From the NCBI GenBank assembly GCA_945861885.1, contig CAMAVR010000014.1:1-64000 (forward strand): DNA of 64,000 nucleotides, in the 5' to 3' direction. The translations under genes and the position numbers were made by a program. Positions 17,834 to 26,056 of the stretch are shown piece after piece. Below the pieces are notes generated by a model. It was not told the origin of the DNA. It did not search any database and saw nothing but the letters and a program-made list of their open reading frames with translations. The DNA is from Nannocystis exedens (GTDB taxonomy: Bacteria > Myxococcota_A > Polyangia > Polyangiales > Polyangiaceae). Each line of letters opens with the position of its first letter. Positions within the stretch are counted from its first letter, which is position 1.

Positions 17834-18472
17834 TTACCGGAGCAGTTCTGACATCTTCTGAAAGTATTCACTCGACCGCTTTGTGACGAGAGCGGCGATG
17901 ATCAACAGTTTGACGATAAGCCCGATGCCGAGCGAGATCACCGGTGTTATTTGCGCGAGCGCTTCAATCGACGTTGGCAGCGACTCCGCCAGCGCCTCGG
18001 TCTGGTTCGCGTGAAGCCACGAGAGCATCAGTGCGTGGACAACTCCGGCCTCGGCGCTCCGAAGCTCCGGCGTGAGAAGCACGTATGCAACAATCGAAAG
18101 AAGCCCCTGCGCGATGAGCATCTGAATGAGAAGCTTGCGCGACGTGGCACGACCGGCGATTGCCCCCCACGTGAAAAAAGTTACCGCGCCGCCGATCACA
18201 AACGCCGCGACGCCTATCGGAAATGCGCGATTTTTCGCCCCATCTTTGGCCACCATCAGCCGGTTCATCGCTTCGGTGATCGCGGCGCGATCGTCGTCTC
18301 GCGCCACCGATGCCGCGACGGGGGCAATGTCGAGCGCTGGCCCGCGATAAAACTCCATCGTCGCGACCCCCTCGTTGCAGCTGCCAACGCCGATCAAAAT
18401 CGCCGCGATCAACGCGAACACCAAATAAAGCGGCTTTTTAGGGATTTTTGACCCCGCGTCATCAACAGGCAT
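17834..18472 (-). CDS. Membrane protein of unknown function
   Basis: About 212 residues from the ATG at 18472 (an upstream in-frame start at 18493 adds seven). There is one hydrophobic segment near the N-terminus (LVFALIAAILIGVGSC), a soluble stretch of about 60 residues, then three further hydrophobic segments (FPIGVAAFVIGGAVTFF; LIAQGLLSIVAYVLL; ISLGIGLIVKLLIIAAL). I recognise no family. It lies 18 bp before mutL and 60 bp after the histidine kinase gene, so it is probably transcribed with them. Confidence 0.6.
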   Translation of the reverse strand: MPVDDAGSKIPKKPLYLVFALIAAILIGVGSCNEGVATMEFYRGPALDIAPVAASVARDDDRAAITEAMNRLMVAKDGAKNRAFPIGVAAFVIGGAVTFFTWGAIAGRATSRKLLIQMLIAQGLLSIVAYVLLTPELRSAEAGVVHALMLSWLHANQTEALAESLPTSIEALAQITPVISLGIGLIVKLLIIAALVTKRSSEYFQKMSELLR

Positions 18473-18532
18473 TCTTTGCCCGCAAATTAGCACGCAGCTA
18501 GTCCTTCGCCATAGACGTAACGACCTTTCGGA

Positions 18533-20650
18533 CTACGCCGCAGGCACATTCGTTTCGACTCGAGGCGATTCGATTTCGGGTTCGGCGGGGAGCACGACGG
18601 TAAATGTCGCGCCGGCGCCCGGCGGCGTGTGCACTTCGATCGTGCCGCCGGCGTTCTGAATGATGCTCTGGCTCAGCGCCAAACCTAGCCCGGTACCACG
18701 GTCTTTCGTCGTAAAAAAAGGGATAAACAGATACTTGAGCACCAACGCGGAAATCCCCGGTCCGGTGTCGCGCACCGACACTTCGACCCAGCCCGCGTCA
18801 CGCGCCGCGCCATCTGCGCTGATGGCTGCCGAATCGCCGCGGACTGTCACGCCTCTTTTGCGATGCGACGTTGCCACCGTTACGCGTCCGGCTCCATCGA
18901 TTGCCTGAATCGCGTTGCGGACCAAATTCATCAGCACCTGCCTGAACTTTTCGGGGTCGATGCTCGCTCGCGGAATCGTCTCCCCAAGTTCGAGAACAAG
19001 GTCGACGTTGTCGGTCTGCTGGCTCGATAAAATTCGGAGCGTGCGCCGAACAGCGGCGTTGATATCAATAGGAACCGGGTCGCCAACATTCGGCCGTGCG
19101 TAGTCGAGAAACGTTCCCACGACGCGGTCTAGGCGATTGACCTCCTCCAGAATAATCCCGGCAAATTCACGCGCGGTCGCCTCTTCGTTCTTGCCGCCAT
19201 CGCCCCCCTCCAAGATCTCTTCAAGCAGCTGCGCCGCCCCTTTGATCGATCCGAGTGGGTTTTTTACTTCGTGCGCGAGGCCGGCTGCCATCGCCCCAAG
19301 GGCCGCGAGGCGGTCGCGCTCTTTCATCCGCGTGTAGACGCGACTGTTCGCGATGGCGACACCGATTTGCGACGCAACCGTTTCAAATAGTGTCACCTCC
19401 TCGGGCGAAAACGCATCGCGCACACGCTCATCGGCGATCGCGATGATCCCGACGAGGTCGTCGTCGCTCCCGCGCACTGCGAGCATCACCGAGCGTTCGA
19501 GTGAGCCGAGCTGCTGCGCTGCGGCAACGATCGGCGCGTCGTTTTTGTCTGCGTCGCGCGCGACCTCTTCCAGATTGATCGACGCATCGACGGCGAGGCG
19601 CTCTACGATCGGTGCGCTTGTTAGAGGGTCGAGACGGGCCGGCACTATGCCGATACCGCCGACGCGCTCGAACCCGCTGGCATCTTGGTCGCGCAAATAA
19701 ATACCGGCGGCGGTCAGGCGCGGCAGTTGATTCATCCCCTCCAAAAGTGCCTGCACCATCTCGTCGACTTCGAGTACGTGCGCCAAACGCGCTTTCAACT
19801 TCTCGACGTGCACTTCAATCGCGTGGCGTTCACGAAAATAGAACTGGTGAATGCGCGATTCGACGAATGTTTGCAGCGGTTCGAACAGAAGCAGAAAGAC
19901 GATCGCCACGAGGACGGCGTTTAGGTAAATCGTGCTAAAACGCCCAATTAACGCGACAAAAAGGTAAAAAACGCCGGCCAGGCAGAACGCGAGCGCAGTA
20001 AAAACCATGAGACGCCCCGCCATTTCGTAGAGGTCTGCTAGGCGCGGGCGCGTGAGCGATTCGGAGAGTACAAAGAGAAAAATAATCGACAAAACTGCGC
20101 CAATCGGCGGGAGAAAAACGCCGAGAAACGACAGAAAATCGCCGAGCGTGAACGTCACCGCAAGAGTGCTGACGAGGACTAAAAAGCGCGTGCGATCGCG
20201 AACGGCGCGAGAAGGGTTCCTGCGCCCGCGAAGCTCAAGGCTCACAAGCGACGCCACGAGAAGGCCGACGACGTAAAAATAGGTGAGCCCAAGCCCGACC
20301 GGCGTCTGATCGTACGGTGAGAGAACGAGCACGAGCATTGGGACCGCGAGGACAGCACCTAGGCGCCGAAGCCTCGACGAGCGGTCGTCGCGCTCAAACG
20401 GAAGGACCGACTGAAAGAGCAGAATCGCGATCAGCGGCAGAAGGATCGTTAGAACGCCTGTAGCCCGAATCCAGATCGGCGAGGGGGCGATTTGCGAGAG
20501 CGATTGCGCTGCGTACCAGCAGGCGATGTCGGTCGCGAACGCCGCAAAGAGCCAATGAAGCGGCCGCCGCCCGCGCAGCAGCATCGAAATCGCGATCGCC
20601 ATGGCGACGAACGCGCAAAATAGAGTTGTTTGCGACCGAAGCTCACCCAT
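18533..20650 (-). CDS. Membrane sensor histidine kinase with GAF domain
   Basis: About 705 residues from the ATG at 20650, with GGGTGA five bases before it. A GTG nine bases further up is possible. The N-terminal third has about seven to nine membrane helices (7TM-like sensor). A short coiled coil (RIHQFYFRERHAIEVHVEKLKARL) leads to a GAF domain (about 300-450). HisKA has the H-box MAAGLAHEVKNPLGSIKGAA. HATPase has the N-box LMNLVRNAIQAID, DTGPGI and GTGLGLALSQSII. It should autophosphorylate on the H-box His and pass phosphate to a response regulator, which is not adjacent. It sits between nadD-DUF2520 and mutL-miaA genes. Confidence 0.92.
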   Translation of the reverse strand: MGELRSQTTLFCAFVAMAIAISMLLRGRRPLHWLFAAFATDIACWYAAQSLSQIAPSPIWIRATGVLTILLPLIAILLFQSVLPFERDDRSSRLRRLGAVLAVPMLVLVLSPYDQTPVGLGLTYFYVVGLLVASLVSLELRGRRNPSRAVRDRTRFLVLVSTLAVTFTLGDFLSFLGVFLPPIGAVLSIIFLFVLSESLTRPRLADLYEMAGRLMVFTALAFCLAGVFYLFVALIGRFSTIYLNAVLVAIVFLLLFEPLQTFVESRIHQFYFRERHAIEVHVEKLKARLAHVLEVDEMVQALLEGMNQLPRLTAAGIYLRDQDASGFERVGGIGIVPARLDPLTSAPIVERLAVDASINLEEVARDADKNDAPIVAAAQQLGSLERSVMLAVRGSDDDLVGIIAIADERVRDAFSPEEVTLFETVASQIGVAIANSRVYTRMKERDRLAALGAMAAGLAHEVKNPLGSIKGAAQLLEEILEGGDGGKNEEATAREFAGIILEEVNRLDRVVGTFLDYARPNVGDPVPIDINAAVRRTLRILSSQQTDNVDLVLELGETIPRASIDPEKFRQVLMNLVRNAIQAIDGAGRVTVATSHRKRGVTVRGDSAAISADGAARDAGWVEVSVRDTGPGISALVLKYLFIPFFTTKDRGTGLGLALSQSIIQNAGGTIEVHTPPGAGATFTVVLPAEPEIESPRVETNVPAA

Positions 20651-20691
20651 CAAAGTCACCCGTATCGCGTGTTTGCCTGTGGAACCCTATG

Positions 20692-21534
20692 TTACGATTT
20701 TCGCTTGCGCGGACGCGCTAACATAGCCGAAATCGCGTCAAGCGACCCTTTAGGCGCTTCTCCGATTGCGCGAGCGAGTGGCAGCTGCGCGGCGGCGCTT
20801 GCGGCGTAGAGCGCTGCCCCTTCGGGTACGTAGCTCTCTATCGCCGCGAGATGTTTGGCGACCGCCTTCGCATCGCCGCGCCGAATCGGACCGGTCAGCG
20901 CGTTCGGAAAACCGACTTCTGTGATGTTGGTCGCTACACTCCGCAGAAGTGGACCGAGAAGCTGAGGCGCGAGCTTTGGCGGGACGCCGCTTTTGACAAA
21001 TAGCTCGGCGGCCATCGCAGCGAGTGCCGTGCCGCCGTTGCTCACAAGAGCTGCCGCGGCATGATAACCGGCCAAATCGACTTTTTTTAGCGCCCTTGGC
21101 GCCATTCCAAGATGCCGTGCGAGGGCTCGCGCTCGAGCGACGGCAAACCGGTCGCCGCTGAGATGCATGTGCCCATTGGCAAGAGCGGGCGAACGCGTTG
21201 TTGACGCGAATGCGATCAGTGGATGCATCTGCGCAACGCCGCCGCACACATTGCGCAGCGGCGCGAGCGCGTCGGGGCCGAGTGAACCTGAAAGATGGAC
21301 GCATGCGGCGTCACGACCGAGGAGACGCTTTTCGGCGATCTGCGACGCGAAGTATTCGATCTCGCCGTCACGAACCGCAAGAACAAGAAAATCGCAAGCG
21401 AACGGCTTTCGCGGAAGCCCGAGGCGCCTTGGGCGCAGTACGACCGACCACTTGGGCGAGGCGGCGCGAATTTCGCGAGTGAGCGCGCGTCCGACTTTCC
21501 CGGCACCGAAGATGACGACGCGAAGGCGCTTCAT
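20692..21534 (-). CDS. Rossmann-like/DUF2520 protein (ProC-like)
   Basis: 280 residues. The N-terminal NAD(P) fold begins VVIFGAGKVGRALTREI. AQMHPLIAFAS lies in the middle. A C-terminal helical DUF2520 domain (about 150-270) has AGYHAAAALVSNGGTALAAMA. The architecture resembles pyrroline-5-carboxylate reductase and related dehydrogenases, but the substrate of DUF2520 proteins is not known to me. The start overlaps the nadD stop by ATGA, so the two are cotranslated. The link to NAD biosynthesis may be only operonic. Confidence 0.82.
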   Translation of the reverse strand: MKRLRVVIFGAGKVGRALTREIRAASPKWSVVLRPRRLGLPRKPFACDFLVLAVRDGEIEYFASQIAEKRLLGRDAACVHLSGSLGPDALAPLRNVCGGVAQMHPLIAFASTTRSPALANGHMHLSGDRFAVARARALARHLGMAPRALKKVDLAGYHAAAALVSNGGTALAAMAAELFVKSGVPPKLAPQLLGPLLRSVATNITEVGFPNALTGPIRRGDAKAVAKHLAAIESYVPEGAALYAASAAAQLPLARAIGEAPKGSLDAISAMLARPRKRKS

Positions 21535-22076
21535 GCGAAGAGACCGCGCTCACGAATCAGCGCCACAACATCGCGTGGAACAAGCGGTTCAATCTCGCGC
21601 CAGCGCTTCTCTCGGACAAGCGTACGAATCAAGCTGCTTGAAATATCAGGGAGAAAAAACCGCCCGTTGTTGTCGGGATCGGTGCCGCGATCGACGACGA
21701 TGAGCTGAGCGAGCTCTTTCACGCGCTCGCTCGAATGCCATCTTGGCAGTTCATCGACAAGATCAGACCCGATGATGAGTGAAAGGCGCGCCGAAGGGGA
21801 CGTCGCTCGCATCTGTTCGAGTGTGCGGACCATCATGCTCGGGCCGCCGAGCGACTCTTCGATTCGCGAAACGCGGGTGCGAGGGAGCGAGCCGAAAACA
21901 AGCTCTGCCATGCGAACGCGGTCGTCATACGGCGCCAATTCTTTGCCGAACGGATGCTGAAAGGTCGGCACGACGTGGAGCTCGTCGATCGGATGCGTCG
22001 CGAGCGCCCATGTTGCCGCAAGCAGATGCGCGACGTGCGGCGGGTTGAACGAGCCTCCATAAATGGCAATATCCAA
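21531..22076 (-). CDS. nadD: Nicotinate-nucleotide adenylyltransferase
   Basis: 181 residues from a TTG at 22076. It joins NaMN and ATP into deamido-NAD. The nucleotidyltransferase motif IYGGSFNPPHVAH opens the protein at residue 4. PTFQHPFGKELAPYDDR, LIIGSDLVDELPRWH and the ISSSLIR motif near the end follow. No ATG or GTG lies in frame before the P-loop-like motif. The longer open frame (to 22469) reads antisense to the flavoprotein gene and is Arg-rich, so I reject it. The start is the least certain part. nadE, the last step of the same pathway, is at 30940-32844. Confidence 0.9.
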   Translation of the reverse strand: MDIAIYGGSFNPPHVAHLLAATWALATHPIDELHVVPTFQHPFGKELAPYDDRVRMAELVFGSLPRTRVSRIEESLGGPSMMVRTLEQMRATSPSARLSLIIGSDLVDELPRWHSSERVKELAQLIVVDRGTDPDNNGRFFLPDISSSLIRTLVREKRWREIEPLVPRDVVALIRERGLFA

Positions 22077-22127
22077 AGCCGCTTCAGCCTGCCATGATCC
22101 GCGCTCAGCGGCTACCCTCGAAAAAAA

Positions 22128-23414
22128 ATGCCTTCTCGCGTCGCTCCTATTCGCAATTCGGTATCGATTACGTTTAATCGCAAGAGTTTTGCGGCTGAAC
22201 GCGGCGAGCCGGTGGCGGCGTCGCTTGTTGCCGCGGGGTATGTTGCGCTCGCTAGGAGCCCCAAGTTTCATCGGCCGCGCGGCCCGTGGTGCATGCGCGG
22301 TGGGTGCGACGGCTGCCTCGCGCGGGTCGACGGCGTGCCTAACGTGATGACATGTGCGATCCCGGCGCGTGACCAAATGGTCATCGAGTCGCAGAACAGC
22401 TTGGGGACGCGAACGACCGATCTCCTTCGCGCCACCGATTGGTTTTTCCCCCAGGGGGTGAATCATCACGAGCTGTTCGCCGGCGTCCCCGGTTTGAGGT
22501 CGGCGATGCAGGCGTTTGCGGAGCGCATCACCGGGCTCGGGCGCATTCCGTCGGTCGTCGCACAGCCCAAGGCCGCCTGTCGGCGAACTGCCGATGTTCT
22601 CGTCATCGGTGCCGGCCCTTCGGGGATGGCCGCGGCGCTCGCGTGTGCAAAGCGCGGGCGCTCGGTCGAAGTGATCGACATGTCGCTTCAGCGTGGCGGG
22701 GGCGCACGCGCCGTTGTCGGACGCGCGAGCGATGAGTGGTCGCCGCTGCTTTCAGAGTTTGACGATGCCGTTTCAAAAGGGGGAGTGAAGCTTCGGCTTC
22801 AAACAGTTGTTGCAGGTATTTTTCACGGTGAGCTTCTCGTTGTGGGCGGCGAAGCGACTGAAATCGTCCGGCCGAAAACAACCGTTCTCGCGTGCGGCGC
22901 GCACGACGCTCTTCCCGCGTTTGAAAATAACGATATTCCAGGCATTTTTAGCGCGCGCGCCGCGGGATGGCTCTTTTCAAACGGCGTGAGCATTGGCGAT
23001 TCTGTAGTCGTCGCCTGTTCGCCCGGCGAAGGCCTCTTTGGCGTCGCTTATGCAGAAGCGCTAAAAGCGAGCGGTCATGAGTCGGTTCGACTGGTGCACG
23101 GCGACGTGGTGAGCGCATCCGGATCGTCGCACGTGAAACAGGTGACGGTGCGCAAAGTGGGTGGCGAAGAGCTGACGATCAAGGCCGACGCGTTGGTAGT
23201 CGACGCGCCGCGTTCGCCTTCGTACGAGCTCTCCGTGCAGGCGGGTGTCGATGTCGGGTTTGAAAACGGGCGCTTTCGCGTCCCCGCCGGATCCCCTAGC
23301 AAGGGGATATGGGGCGTCGGCGAAATGGTCGGGACAAAGCTATCGCGGGTCGACATGCAGGCCGAAGCGGCGCGCGTCGCCGAAGCATCACTCGTCGACC
23401 AGAGTTCCGAATAG
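22128..23414 (+). CDS. FAD-dependent oxidoreductase with N-terminal 2Fe-2S domain
   Basis: 428 residues. The first 100 form a plant-type ferredoxin domain with Cys at 55, 60, 63 and 76 (C-x4-C-x2-C-x12-C). The dinucleotide fold opens with VLVIGAGPSGMAAALACAKRG near residue 162. A second nucleotide-binding half ends in GIWGVGEMVG. This order (2Fe-2S, then FAD/NAD) matches the N-terminal part of sarcosine-oxidase alpha chains and the HcnA/B or proline-dehydrogenase-like amino-acid dehydrogenases, without the C-terminal aminomethyltransferase part. The substrate is probably a small amine or amino acid, but this is inference. No partner subunit is beside it. Its 3' end overlaps the facing ccmB gene by 27 bp. 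Confidence 0.78.
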   Translation: MPSRVAPIRNSVSITFNRKSFAAERGEPVAASLVAAGYVALARSPKFHRPRGPWCMRGGCDGCLARVDGVPNVMTCAIPARDQMVIESQNSLGTRTTDLLRATDWFFPQGVNHHELFAGVPGLRSAMQAFAERITGLGRIPSVVAQPKAACRRTADVLVIGAGPSGMAAALACAKRGRSVEVIDMSLQRGGGARAVVGRASDEWSPLLSEFDDAVSKGGVKLRLQTVVAGIFHGELLVVGGEATEIVRPKTTVLACGAHDALPAFENNDIPGIFSARAAGWLFSNGVSIGDSVVVACSPGEGLFGVAYAEALKASGHESVRLVHGDVVSASGSSHVKQVTVRKVGGEELTIKADALVVDAPRSPSYELSVQAGVDVGFENGRFRVPAGSPSKGIWGVGEMVGTKLSRVDMQAEAARVAEASLVDQSSE

Positions 23415-24080
23415 GCCGATGCCGCCGGCGATGGCGACAGAGTCAAAGACGCCGAAGAGCAAGAAATAATCGTATAATTCGTCGAACGGCGCGCCGCTGA
23501 GAAGCTCGCGAGTGGCGCCAATTCCTGCGAGCAGCGTCGGTGATAACAGCGGAAAAAGCACGCTCGCGAGAACTAGATCACGCGCGCGCGTGCGAACGGT
23601 CATCGCTCCGAAAAGTGTGCCGGTCGCCGCGAGACCGATCGTCCCCAGTGCGAAAAGAAGCGCGAGGGTGGGCAGCGCTTCCGCCAAGTCGACGTGCATC
23701 ATCAACGCGACAACCGGAACGACAACGCACTCGACTGCCACAACAAATGCAAAAACGCCGATCGCTTTACCTACAAAAATAGCTCCGCGAGGCGCCGGCG
23801 AAATTAAAATACCGGTGAGCGCGCCCTCCTCGCGCTCACGCTGCCACGTTCGACTGAGCGCGAGAACGCTAGCAAATGCAACAGGGAGCCACAGCGCCCC
23901 CGGCGCAACTTTTTCGGCGGTGCTCGGGCCTCCGTAAAAAGCGAGCGACGCCATCACGGCGACAAGCACCGCAAAAAAACCGGCGGTCGTGACGATCTCG
24001 CCGGTTCGCAATTCGATGCGCAGATCTTTCCATGCGATCGCGATCGCCGCGCGGAAAAAACGCGTCAACAACGCCATCAA
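23388..24080 (-). CDS. ccmB: Heme exporter protein CcmB
   Basis: 230 residues with six membrane helices and the CcmB pattern: AWKDLRIELRTGE at the start, GALWLPVAFASVLALSRTWQREREEGAL, ILISPAPRGAIFVGKAIG, and TGTLFGAMTVRTRARDLVL. CcmB is the permease of the CcmAB(CD) complex that handles heme for cytochrome c maturation. The usual partners ccmA and ccmC are not in the window, so the gene is an orphan here. It follows the DUF2505 gene by 25 bp. An alternative start is one codon in. Confidence 0.88.
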   Translation of the reverse strand: MMALLTRFFRAAIAIAWKDLRIELRTGEIVTTAGFFAVLVAVMASLAFYGGPSTAEKVAPGALWLPVAFASVLALSRTWQREREEGALTGILISPAPRGAIFVGKAIGVFAFVVAVECVVVPVVALMMHVDLAEALPTLALLFALGTIGLAATGTLFGAMTVRTRARDLVLASVLFPLLSPTLLAGIGATRELLSGAPFDELYDYFLLFGVFDSVAIAGGIGLFGTLVDE

Positions 24081-24105
24081 ACGATGCGGGCTGCGCTCAA
24101 CGTTG

Positions 24106-24615
24106 TCATAACGAATTCGCCTTCAAATATTCGTTGGTGAGCGCTGCGCTGGCGTCGAGTGTTGCTGTTGAATCGTCGCAAATTCGCTGCTCAATCATTT
24201 TGCCGATGCCGAACACTTGCACGTTGATTCGCATTTGCGTTTCGCGCACGAGTTTGCCGTCGCCGGTGTTTACGCACGACTGCTCGCCCATGATGCTAAC
24301 TTTGTCGGCCATCGCTTGCGGTATCGAGTGGAACTTGTAGACGCGCGTTCGCCGATCGAACACGCCGTCTTCGGTGTAGCCAACTCGGCTCCCCATTAGC
24401 TTTTGGATCGGGGCGGGAAGTTGATCGATCGACGGCTCGATGTAGACGCGCCGGACGAGCGTCTCTCCGTCGTCTTGAGACGACTCTGGGCGATACGCCG
24501 CGAACATTAGCTTTTGCAAATAGAGCCACTGATTAAAATCGTCCGAAAACGCGATTTTCGACCAATATGTCGACTCATCGCAGTTAAGCTCATGACGAAG
24601 CGTAAAAACGCGCAT
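24106..24615 (-). CDS. DUF2505 domain protein (START/SRPBCC-like)
   Basis: 169 residues with no signal peptide. The pattern FTLRHELNCDESTYWSKIAFSD, VRRVYIEPSIDQLPAPIQKL and a mixed beta core agree with DUF2505, a family of lipid-pocket (SRPBCC-like) proteins with no assigned role. Downstream of the arginine decarboxylase by 15 bp and upstream of ccmB, so the three probably share a transcript. Ligand and function are unknown. Confidence 0.72.
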   Translation of the reverse strand: MRVFTLRHELNCDESTYWSKIAFSDDFNQWLYLQKLMFAAYRPESSQDDGETLVRRVYIEPSIDQLPAPIQKLMGSRVGYTEDGVFDRRTRVYKFHSIPQAMADKVSIMGEQSCVNTGDGKLVRETQMRINVQVFGIGKMIEQRICDDSTATLDASAALTNEYLKANSL

Positions 24616-24630
24616 CGTGGACTCTTTCGA

Positions 24631-25284
24631 TCAGAAGATGAATACGCCGAGCGCGACGACTGTCGACCAGAGACCTCGGGCGTCTCCCTCGGCGCTCTGA
24701 ACGACGTGGCGTGTTTTGAGAAATGTCTTTTCTAACTTGAAGACCTGCTCACGCTCGTTCCACGCTGTTTCGGGGTCGAAGTCGACACCGAGCGTTGTGG
24801 CTAGCATTGTCGCCGCGAGATCTTCGGCGTAGTCGCCGGCTTTTTTTGCCGTTTCGCCGTAGCTGTGGTGCTCGGACAAATAGCCATAGCGCGCCGGATC
24901 GGACGGACGGGCTAGGCCGATCGATGCGACGATCAGCCGGTTTGGCTCGTTTGTGTCTTGCCGGGCCATCACGCAATGGGTGATTTGCCCTGGCATGATC
25001 AGCTTCTCCCCCTCTTTCCGGCTAATTTCTTTGCAGCGCGGAGGGAAGATTGAGCTCACCGTTACTAGGTTTGCTTTTTCGACTCCGGCGTTGCGCAGCG
25101 CAAGCTCGAAAGAGGACAAGCGATCTTTATGAACGCCTACTCCGTTGGTGAAAAAAATCGCCTTCGGAACAAGCAGTTCATGCGTCGTCGGAAAACCGCT
25201 CGGTCCAACAGCTACCGGCGCTTTCGATGACTTTTTACGTGCTTTTGGAACCGGGGGAATCGTTACCGATCTCTTACTTGCCAT
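24631..25284 (-). CDS. pdaD: Pyruvoyl-dependent arginine decarboxylase
   Basis: 217 residues. It makes agmatine from arginine, the entry to polyamine synthesis. The proenzyme self-cleaves between two serines to make a pyruvoyl group. The site is VTVSSIFPP with Ser77-Ser78. The family block [25 protein letters not shown] precedes it and [17 protein letters not shown] follows. The first 35 residues are a Lys/Pro-rich extension absent from the archaeal enzyme of about 165 residues. GGAG five bases before the ATG supports the start. This class is best known from archaea and chlamydiae. Confidence 0.92.
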   Translation of the reverse strand: MASKRSVTIPPVPKARKKSSKAPVAVGPSGFPTTHELLVPKAIFFTNGVGVHKDRLSSFELALRNAGVEKANLVTVSSIFPPRCKEISRKEGEKLIMPGQITHCVMARQDTNEPNRLIVASIGLARPSDPARYGYLSEHHSYGETAKKAGDYAEDLAATMLATTLGVDFDPETAWNEREQVFKLEKTFLKTRHVVQSAEGDARGLWSTVVALGVFIF

Positions 25285-25326
25285 CGGGTCTCCGTGTGCA
25301 TCGATACGTCGTCGCTGACTTGTACT

Positions 25327-25359
25327 TTGAACGGTTGGGGTTTAGCCCCAACCGTTCAA
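25327..25359. terminator. Perfect 14-bp stem hairpin between minus-strand genes
   Basis: Arms TTGAACGGTTGGGG (25327-25340) and CCCCAACCGTTCAA (25346-25359) pair perfectly around TTTAG. It lies 34 bp past the stop of the lysine-tail gene and 43 bp before the decarboxylase start. The strong stem suits a terminator of the upstream gene, but no clear T run follows on either strand. A cis-regulatory hairpin for the decarboxylase gene is possible. Confidence 0.6.
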
Positions 25360-25392
25360 TAGCATATGCGGGATCCTGCGTGCCGAAGAGCA

Positions 25393-25836
25393 CTACTTCG
25401 ATTTTTTTGCTGACGCTTTTTTCGCTGCCGGTTTTTTAGCGGTGGCTACTTTTTTGGCAGCCGCTTTTTTTGCCGGCGCAGCTTTCTTCGTCGCGGCCCC
25501 TTTTGGCTTAGCGCGTTTCGATTCAGATTTGTACATGTCGTGCAGGCGCGGAACAGGGTATTTGGCCAAGTTCGACCTGTACGCTGCATCGGTGACGCGC
25601 TTTTTAAGCTCGAGAATCGCTTCGATCAATTTTGATCGCGACCCGAATGTCTCTTTCACTTCGGTGAAGATGTCGTGCAGGCGCAGAAGTTTCGCGTTTG
25701 AAACGTGTGCGAGCCCCTTTTCTTTGTTGGTGCGCGATACCCACAAGTCGCTTGCGGTAAACGCTTCGATGGCGGCAATAAGCTTGCCCTTGTCACCAAA
25801 CTTCGCTTTGACGATCTGAATCGGACTCTGTTTCAC
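25393..25836 (-). CDS. Small basic protein with histone H1-like lysine/alanine tail
   Basis: 147 residues from a GTG at 25836, chosen for the strong GAAGAGG site five bases before it. The first 105 residues form a helical domain of two similar halves (KFGDKGKLIAAIEAF and TFGSRSKLIEAILELKKR), each ending in a LLRLHD or VPRLHD motif. The last 40 residues are a Lys/Ala/Pro tail of repeated A-A-K-K units, as in eukaryotic H1 and bacterial histone-like proteins, expected to bind DNA or RNA. I do not know a function for the folded part. The duplication suggests an RNA- or DNA-associated scaffold. Confidence 0.78.
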   Translation of the reverse strand: MKQSPIQIVKAKFGDKGKLIAAIEAFTASDLWVSRTNKEKGLAHVSNAKLLRLHDIFTEVKETFGSRSKLIEAILELKKRVTDAAYRSNLAKYPVPRLHDMYKSESKRAKPKGAATKKAAPAKKAAAKKVATAKKPAAKKASAKKSK

Positions 25837-26006
25837 GGTAACCTCTTCGGATATGCGCAAGATGACTCGCGCGGCAAAAATGAACGGCTAGCTCTAGCAG
25901 TTTCAGGTCGTCACGCAACCGTGTTGAGGGGTGCCGACATCGCCTGCACGCCCCCCACACCACTCCAACATCTTGAAATGTCGATACAATTAATCGAGCG
26001 TTGTTT

Positions 26007-26021
26007 CGGTAAAAATTACCG
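26007..26021. promoter_or_regulatory. 15-bp palindrome CGGTAA-AAA-TTACCG
   Basis: A perfect 6-bp inverted repeat around AAA, in the 220-bp divergent region between the lysine-tail gene and the secreted-protein gene, 36 bp before the latter's ATG. The position fits an operator or part of a promoter. No regulator is identified. Confidence 0.35.
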
Positions 26022-26056
26022 CATTTTTGTGCTCTTTCGCGATTAGAATCGAGCGT

